Positions 37,164 through 42,621 of a stretch of 42,621 bases of DNA are shown here, one piece after another. The notes under the pieces are model-generated. The model made no database searches and was not told the DNA's origin. It saw only the letters and a list, made by a program, of their open reading frames with translations. Source of the DNA: Oscillospiraceae bacterium (GTDB lineage Bacteria > Bacillota > Clostridia > Oscillospirales > CAG-272). A program made the translations under genes and the position numbers. Every line of letters begins with the position of its first letter. Positions within the stretch are counted from its first letter, which is position 1. The stretch lies in the NCBI GenBank assembly GCA_015064135.1, contig SVSU01000003.1, positions 1-42,621 on the forward strand, given 5' to 3'.

Positions 37164-38504
37164 TTATGCAAGGGGATATACATCAGGCAGCATACTGTAC
37201 TGGAACAGCAGGAGCGCGTCGCTGATGTCTGTTGTGCCGTCCTTTGTGAAGTCGGTGGAGCCGATGTAGGGAATGGGGTATACATCGGGAAGCATACTGA
37301 ACTGGAAGAGCGCCAGCGCGTCTGAAATATCAACGGTTTCGTCATGGTTGATGTCACCGAGGATTTCGTTTCTTACAGTTACTTCAGCAGGTACAGCGCC
37401 GGAGTTGAGAACCTTGGAATTGTTCTTTACAAGGCTCTGCATGGTTACCTCTGTGGTGCAGTCCTCAATTCCTGCCGCAATTTCAAAGCTGAGCGTGAAA
37501 AGGTCGCCTGTGAAAACTTCAGCGGTCTTGAGCCCCAATGTTACAACGCCCTTTTCCGTGTCAAATGCGTTCAGGAAGAACTTGTCCGCAGCGGCTTCGG
37601 TGTCGGAGAAACCAACGAATGTGAGAATGCTCGGGTCATAGCTGAGCTCGAACAGTGCAATGGAGTTGATGGGGTCTGTGCTCTCCGCAGAGATCTTTAC
37701 CTCAATCACCTCGCCGGGCTTGCCGATGGCTTCGTGGAAGGTGAAGATGGTACCGGATGCCGGGATAACTTCGCCGTCTGCCAGCTTAACGCCACAGTCG
37801 AGACAGTGGGTATTGCCTGTGTAGCCGTCCTCGAAGCAGGTGTCGGCCTTTGCATCACGGATCTCGGTTCTGCCTGTGTGGTTGTCGGGGTCGATGGGTG
37901 TGGCAAGATTCTTCAGTTCAACCTCACCCTCCTCATCTGCAAAATAACATTCACATTTTGTGCAATACCATGCTTCAGTCTTTCCTTCATCCACACAGGT
38001 TGCGGCAACGGGAGCAGAATAGGTCATTGCGTGAACATGGTTTACGGTAATGGAGCCTGCAATAACCTCGGATGCGAGAACTTTACTGCCGTTCTTTGCG
38101 AGGGGAGTTGCTGTGATGGGGTAGGTTCCTTCGGGAGCGTCCTCGGCAATGGTGAACTCGAGGCTGCATATGTAGCTTTCAAAAGCGGAGCCGGACATTG
38201 CACCGAGAGTGATAACTTCTTTTGTATCATCGAAGGAATTGAGGAAAAACTTTGAACTGATGCTCGGATCAATGTCGGTGAAACCGTTGAATGTGAAAAG
38301 TTCTGTGTCATATGTGAAATTTGAAAGGGCAAAACTGTTTGCGGGGACGGAGGCATCAACGGAAAGCTCAACCTTGACGGTACATCCGGGATCCTCATTG
38401 GGGTTTGAAAGGGTGAAAGCAACATCGCTGCTTGCCGCACCTGCAAACAGTGCTATGCCGACAGCGCACACCCCTGCAAGTACTGTGGAAATGATTTTTT
38501 TCAT
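37164..38504 (-). CDS. secreted protein with two cohesin-like domains, CxxC-rich spacer and C-terminal dockerin (mini-scaffoldin-like)
   Basis: Signal peptide MKKIISTVLAGVCAVGIALFAGAASS; cohesin-like units (GCTVKVELSVDASVPANSFALSNFTYDTELFTFNGF... and GEVIEVKISAESTDPINSIALFELSYDPSILTFVGF...GVVTLGL...LFTLSFEIA); dockerin identical to that of the LRR protein. Confidence 0.8.
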   Translation of the reverse strand: MKKIISTVLAGVCAVGIALFAGAASSDVAFTLSNPNEDPGCTVKVELSVDASVPANSFALSNFTYDTELFTFNGFTDIDPSISSKFFLNSFDDTKEVITLGAMSGSAFESYICSLEFTIAEDAPEGTYPITATPLAKNGSKVLASEVIAGSITVNHVHAMTYSAPVAATCVDEGKTEAWYCTKCECYFADEEGEVELKNLATPIDPDNHTGRTEIRDAKADTCFEDGYTGNTHCLDCGVKLADGEVIPASGTIFTFHEAIGKPGEVIEVKISAESTDPINSIALFELSYDPSILTFVGFSDTEAAADKFFLNAFDTEKGVVTLGLKTAEVFTGDLFTLSFEIAAGIEDCTTEVTMQSLVKNNSKVLNSGAVPAEVTVRNEILGDINHDETVDISDALALFQFSMLPDVYPIPYIGSTDFTKDGTTDISDALLLFQYSMLPDVYPLA

Positions 38505-38593
38505 GGAAGTGTCTCCTTTACATAAATATTGTGAATTGTCCTTACTGCTGTTGGAACAAAATTCCGTCGGGAATGGAATATTTATTCAAATCA

Positions 38594-38622
38594 ATTATAT
38601 CATTTGGTGATGATGTTGTCAA
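38594..38622 (-). promoter_or_regulatory. sigma-A-type promoter of cohesin/dockerin gene
   Basis: Minus strand TTGACA (38617-38622), 17-bp spacer, TATAAT (38594-38599). Confidence 0.75.
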
Positions 38623-38723
38623 CACTATGTGTGCAAATACATCATAAAGTGTTTTCCGGAAAGTTTTTCACCCCCTTCCAATTATTTTGCTGTCATGCAC
38701 CGTAGGGGATGACTCTATTCCCA

Positions 38724-38752
38724 TTGACAAATACCCCCATAGGGTATATAAT
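38724..38752 (+). promoter_or_regulatory. copper-responsive promoter with CsoR-type operator
   Basis: TTGACA (38724-38729), 17 bp, TATAAT (38747-38752); perfect inverted repeat ATACCC-CCATA-GGGTAT (38731-38747) in the spacer. Confidence 0.8.
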
Positions 38753-38783
38753 AAAGTTGTAACATACAACGGAGGGAAGTCAT

Positions 38784-39107
38784 ATGGACAACAACCGTAC
38801 CAAAAACTGTGCACACAGCAAATGTTCCGGCAAAACAAAGGAACGCTCCCCTGAGGAGATGAAAAAATTGCTGAATCGGCTGAATCGAATCGAGGGACAG
38901 ATCAGAGGGATTCGCGGAATGGTGGAGAAAAGCGCTTACTGTACGGATATTCTCACCCAAGTGGCGGCGGCAGGTGCTGCCCTTAACGGATTCAGCAAGG
39001 AACTGCTGGCGGAACACATCAAAACCTGTGTGGCAGAGGATATCCGCCGTGGGAAGGACGAAACCGTGGATGAGCTTGTCTGCACTTTGCAGAAACTGAT
39101 GAAGTAA
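38784..39107 (+). CDS. csoR: CsoR-family copper-sensing repressor
   Basis: [53 protein letters not shown]; Cys...His-x3-Cys metal-site pattern; upstream of CopA. Confidence 0.92.
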   Translation: MDNNRTKNCAHSKCSGKTKERSPEEMKKLLNRLNRIEGQIRGIRGMVEKSAYCTDILTQVAAAGAALNGFSKELLAEHIKTCVAEDIRRGKDETVDELVCTLQKLMK

Positions 39108-39123
39108 AGGAATGGTCGTGGAT

Positions 39124-41637
39124 ATGAAACAATATACAGTAACGGGAATGAGCTGTGCCGCCTGCAGTGCCCGTGTGGAAAAGGCGGTGAGCAAGGTGCC
39201 CGGTGTCACCTCATGCTCGGTGAGCCTGCTTACAAACTCCATGGGGGTGGAAGGCACCGCTTCGGAGGAGGCGGTTATCAAGGCAGTTGTTGATGCAGGA
39301 TACGGTGCGGCGAAAAAGGGAGGGGGGACACGGTCAGCCCCGGCCGCGGAGGATGCCCTTGCTGACAGAGAAACCCCTGCGCTGAGGAGACGCCTCATTG
39401 CATCTCTCGGCTTTCTTGCCGTGCTTATGTATATTTCCATGGGACACGTTATGTGGGGCTGGCCTCTGCCATCATTTTTGGCGGACAATCCCATTGCCAT
39501 TGGTCTGGCTCAGCTTATCCTGTCTGCCGCTGTCATGGTAATCAACCAAAAATTCTTCACAAGCGGCTTCAAAAGTCTATGGAACCGCGCCCCGAATATG
39601 GACACTCTTGTGGCGCTCGGCTCTGCCGCTTCCTTTGTATACAGCACCTACGCTCTCTTTGCCATGACAGCCCATACGGGGGTCGGAGATGCCATGCATC
39701 ATTACTTGCATGAGTTTTATTTTGAATCGGCTGCCATGATTCTCGCGCTCATTACGGTAGGCAAAATGCTGGAGGCGCGCTCCAAGGGGAAAACCACCGA
39801 TGCGCTGAAGGGCTTGATGAAGTTGGCGCCGAAAACCGCTGTCATCCTTGTTGACGGGGAGGAAACAGAGATTCCTGCGGAACAGGTGAAGAGGGGAGAT
39901 GTTTTTGTGGTTCGCCCCGGCTCCGATATTCCCGTGGACGGTGTGGTTGTCGAAGGGGAAAGCGCGGTAAACGAATCTGCACTGACGGGGGAAAGCATAC
40001 CTGTTGACAAACACGAGGGAGACCGGGTGTGGGCGGCAACGCTGAATCAATCGGGATATCTGAAATGCGAGGCAACCGGGGTAGGCGAGGACACGACCCT
40101 TGCCAAGATCATAAAAACAGTCAGCGATGCGGCATCCACCAAAGCGCCTATCGCAAAAGCGGCAGATCGTGTGTCGGGAGTATTCGTTCCTGCGGTGATC
40201 TCGTTCGCTGTCCTTACCACTGTCATATGGCTGCTTGTGGGACAGACGATCGGTTTTGCCATAGCGAGAGGGATCTCGGTTCTTGTTATAAGCTGTCCCT
40301 GTGCCCTGGGACTTGCCACACCGGTTGCCATTATGGTAGGAAACGGCGTGGGAGCGAAAAACGGCATACTGTTTAAAACAGCCTCTGCTCTTGAGGAAAC
40401 AGGGAAGATTCAGATCGTAGCTCTTGACAAAACGGGCACGATCACAAAGGGGGAGCCGACGGTCACCGATATCCGCACAGCAGAGGGGGTCAGCGAAACG
40501 GAACTGCTTACCATGGCGGCTTCCCTGGAGAGGAAAAGCGAGCATCCCCTTGCAAAAGCCATCATTGAGAAAGCGGAAAACGATAGACTCAGCCTGCGCG
40601 ATGTGTCGGAATTCACAGCTCTTCCCGGCAGCGGCTTGACAGCATTCCTTGACGGTGCGGAGCTGTGCGGCGGAAATCTCAGGTATATGGAGACGAAAGC
40701 CGTGGTGGAGGATTGGGCGAGGGATGAGGCTGAAAAACTGGCGGAGGACGGAAAGACCCCCTTGTTCTTTGCAAAAAACGGCAGGCTTCTCGGAATCATG
40801 GCGGCGGCAGACGTAATAAAAGAGGACAGTCCCCGTGCGGTAGAGGAATTGCGGAATATGGGCATCAGGGTGGTCATGCTGACGGGAGATAACGAAAAAA
40901 CCGCCCGTTCCATCGGCAGACAGGCAGGAGTGGATGAGGTGATCGCAGGTGTCCTGCCGGACGGGAAGGAAAAGGTTATCCGTACACTGAAGGCCTCGGG
41001 CAAAACCGCCATGGTGGGCGACGGGATCAACGATGCACCTGCCTTGACTGCGGCGGATATTGGCATCGCCATAGGTGCGGGAACGGATATTGCCATTGAC
41101 GCGGCGGATGTGGTGCTGATGAAAAGCAGACTGTCCGATGTACCTGCCGCAATACGTCTGAGTCGGGCTGCTCTCAGGAATATTCACGAGAACCTTTTCT
41201 GGGCATTTCTTTACAACACGATTGGAATACCCTTGGCGGCAGGGGTGTTTATTCCCGTGCTCGGCTGGCAGCTGAACCCCATGTTCGGGGCTGCTGCCAT
41301 GAGCTTGTCCAGCTTCTGTGTGGTGACAAACGCCCTTCGGCTGAATTTTGTGAATATCCGAAGCTCCTCAAAAGACAAAAAAGCAAAGTCCGCGGCATCG
41401 ATCGGGAAAACCACGGAGCGTGTGCTGCATATTGAGGGAATGATGTGCGGTCACTGCGAGGCATCGGTAAAGGCGGCTCTGGAGAACATCCCCGGTGTGA
41501 CGGCAGCTCGGGCGGATCACAAGTCGGGTACTGCGGTTGTCAGACTGAGGGGCAAGGTGTCCGACAAAGCACTGCGCAAAGCGGTGGAGAAAGAGGGATA
41601 TAAGGTATCGGGAGCAGACAGCGGAGAAAAAGAATAA
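39124..41637 (+). CDS. copA: copper-translocating P-type ATPase
   Basis: N-terminal [58 protein letters not shown]-terminal [18 protein letters not shown]. Start at 39112 also possible. Confidence 0.96.
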   Translation: MKQYTVTGMSCAACSARVEKAVSKVPGVTSCSVSLLTNSMGVEGTASEEAVIKAVVDAGYGAAKKGGGTRSAPAAEDALADRETPALRRRLIASLGFLAVLMYISMGHVMWGWPLPSFLADNPIAIGLAQLILSAAVMVINQKFFTSGFKSLWNRAPNMDTLVALGSAASFVYSTYALFAMTAHTGVGDAMHHYLHEFYFESAAMILALITVGKMLEARSKGKTTDALKGLMKLAPKTAVILVDGEETEIPAEQVKRGDVFVVRPGSDIPVDGVVVEGESAVNESALTGESIPVDKHEGDRVWAATLNQSGYLKCEATGVGEDTTLAKIIKTVSDAASTKAPIAKAADRVSGVFVPAVISFAVLTTVIWLLVGQTIGFAIARGISVLVISCPCALGLATPVAIMVGNGVGAKNGILFKTASALEETGKIQIVALDKTGTITKGEPTVTDIRTAEGVSETELLTMAASLERKSEHPLAKAIIEKAENDRLSLRDVSEFTALPGSGLTAFLDGAELCGGNLRYMETKAVVEDWARDEAEKLAEDGKTPLFFAKNGRLLGIMAAADVIKEDSPRAVEELRNMGIRVVMLTGDNEKTARSIGRQAGVDEVIAGVLPDGKEKVIRTLKASGKTAMVGDGINDAPALTAADIGIAIGAGTDIAIDAADVVLMKSRLSDVPAAIRLSRAALRNIHENLFWAFLYNTIGIPLAAGVFIPVLGWQLNPMFGAAAMSLSSFCVVTNALRLNFVNIRSSSKDKKAKSAASIGKTTERVLHIEGMMCGHCEASVKAALENIPGVTAARADHKSGTAVVRLRGKVSDKALRKAVEKEGYKVSGADSGEKE

Positions 41638-41644
41638 AGAGAAA

Positions 41645-41697
41645 ACAAACGACCGAAATGATCCGTGAAACCGGATATGAATTCGGTCGTTTATTGT
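41645..41697. terminator. intrinsic terminator after copA
   Basis: AAACGACCGAA...ATCCG-TGAAAC-CGGAT...TTCGGTCGTTT ATTGTT. Confidence 0.75.
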
Positions 41698-41783
41698 TGA
41701 TATGAAAAAAGATATAAAAAAGTTTTTGTGGGGCGAAGTGTGTGGTTAGCACATAATGTTGCAATGATATTGCATGAAAACTA

Positions 41784-41812
41784 TTGCATTATTATTCTTT
41801 TTTTGTTATAAT
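41784..41812 (+). promoter_or_regulatory. promoter of kinase gene
   Basis: TTGCAT (41784-41789), 17-bp spacer, TATAAT (41807-41812); inverted repeat TGCAAT-gat-ATTGCA at 41760-41774 upstream. Confidence 0.6.
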
Positions 41813-41910
41813 ATACACAGAAACGGATTTTTTTAAATTATATTGTATTTTTTGAAACAAAGCATACAATAGTCCCTGTGACATAATTAAACAAATTAAC
41901 CGAGGTTTTT

Positions 41911-42621
41911 ATGGATTTTTTTGCATTGGAAAAGTCTGCTGTTCTGAAAAACAGGTATGAGATCATTTCTCTGCTTGGAACAGGCGGTTTCTCTGTTATT
42001 TACAAAGCGTTCGACCACGAGCTGAATTCCACGGTTGCAATAAAAGAGTTTTTTCCGAATACGATTGCGGAAAGAATCCCTCTGACAAAGAAGGTTGTCA
42101 CCAGAAATGCGGAGGATGCATCGCGTTTTGCCGATGGTTTGACAGCTTTTAAGCAAGAGGCTCAAAGAATGGCAGAACTGAAGGGAGCTCACAATACGGT
42201 AAATGTTTTAGGTGCCTTTGATGAGAATGATACTGCCTATATCGTAATGGAGCTGCTTGAGGGCATAACCCTTCTCCAATATCTTCGAGGGCTTCCCGGA
42301 GAAAGATTTGAGGATATCGAAGATGCAAAACAGATTATTCGTTCTGTTACCGAAGCCCTTGAGTATGCCCATTCAAAAAAGATACTTCACAGAGATGTCT
42401 CTCCCGACAATATTTTCCTCTGCAGCGACGGAAAGGTGAAATTGATAGACTTCGGTGCGGCGAGAGAGATTACGGATGGAGGAGAGTTTTCCGTTGTCGT
42501 AAAATCGGGATGCACTCCCCCGGAGCAATACAGGAAACGGGGCAAGCAGGGCACATGGACGGATATCTATGCTCTCGGTGCAACCTTTTATCGTATGCTG
42601 ACAGGTGTTTATCCCGAATCG
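41911..42621 (+). CDS. Ser/Thr protein kinase (Hanks-type), truncated by window edge
   Basis: Open frame to window end, absent from ORF track: MDFFALEKSAVLKNRYEIISLLGTGGFSVIYKAFDHELNSTVAIKEFFP...ILHRDVSPDNIFLCSDGKVKLIDFGAARE...GCTPPEQYRKRGKQGTWTDIYALGATFYRMLTG. Confidence 0.95.
   Translation, partial: MDFFALEKSAVLKNRYEIISLLGTGGFSVIYKAFDHELNSTVAIKEFFPNTIAERIPLTKKVVTRNAEDASRFADGLTAFKQEAQRMAELKGAHNTVNVLGAFDENDTAYIVMELLEGITLLQYLRGLPGERFEDIEDAKQIIRSVTEALEYAHSKKILHRDVSPDNIFLCSDGKVKLIDFGAAREITDGGEFSVVVKSGCTPPEQYRKRGKQGTWTDIYALGATFYRMLTGVYPES

Larger units (their letters stand above)
36997..37367. repeat. 371-bp direct repeat, right copy
   Basis: See 28164-28534; constant offset 8,833 bp. Confidence 0.95.

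Noticed and set aside
28164-37367. Transposon or integron explanation for the LRR insertion
   Set aside because: No transposase, integrase, terminal inverted repeats or short target duplications seen; the flanking repeats are 371-bp functional gene ends, which fits homologous recombination.
37344-38255. 303-aa plus-strand ORF opposite cohesin/dockerin gene
   Set aside because: Antisense shadow; the minus gene has signal peptide, promoter, RBS and terminator.
39577-41187. 536-aa minus-strand ORF opposite copA
   Set aside because: Antisense to a clear P-type ATPase; composition is not protein-like and no ribosome site is evident.

Overview
The window looks like Firmicutes/Clostridia-type chromosomal DNA with about 27 protein-coding genes. 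I saw no rRNA, tRNA, CRISPR array, transposase or phage genes. The left and centre are mostly recognisable housekeeping and stress loci: a truncated M16C peptidase, an EamA transporter, a split transketolase, TetR, an ACT-MBL fusion protein, queA, a lysine riboswitch with dapA, a beta-helix lipoprotein and dapB, a solute-binding lipoprotein, a SleB-like hydrolase, and a sortase B/rlmA/GT2 operon. These are followed by a Crp-type regulator with an oxygen/iron-stress cluster (2-hydroxyacid dehydrogenase, ferredoxin, multidomain flavodiiron protein, ferritin, BFD-like protein). The accessory part is 27.3-38.6 kb. It holds an AraC regulator, a 2,839-aa BspA-type leucine-rich-repeat protein ending in a dockerin, and a small secreted protein with two cohesin-like domains and a dockerin. 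The two dockerins are identical in amino-acid sequence. The LRR gene is flanked by 371-bp direct repeats (28164-28534 and 36997-37367, offset 8,833 bp). Each repeat carries the araC 3' end, a terminator and the dockerin-coding segment. Recombination between them would remove the LRR gene exactly while leaving araC and the cohesin/dockerin gene intact. The few differences between the copies are all synonymous in coding parts, which suggests acquisition by recombination with a related strain. The right end has a CsoR/CopA copper operon and a truncated Ser/Thr kinase. All assignments are from reading the sequence; no searches were run.
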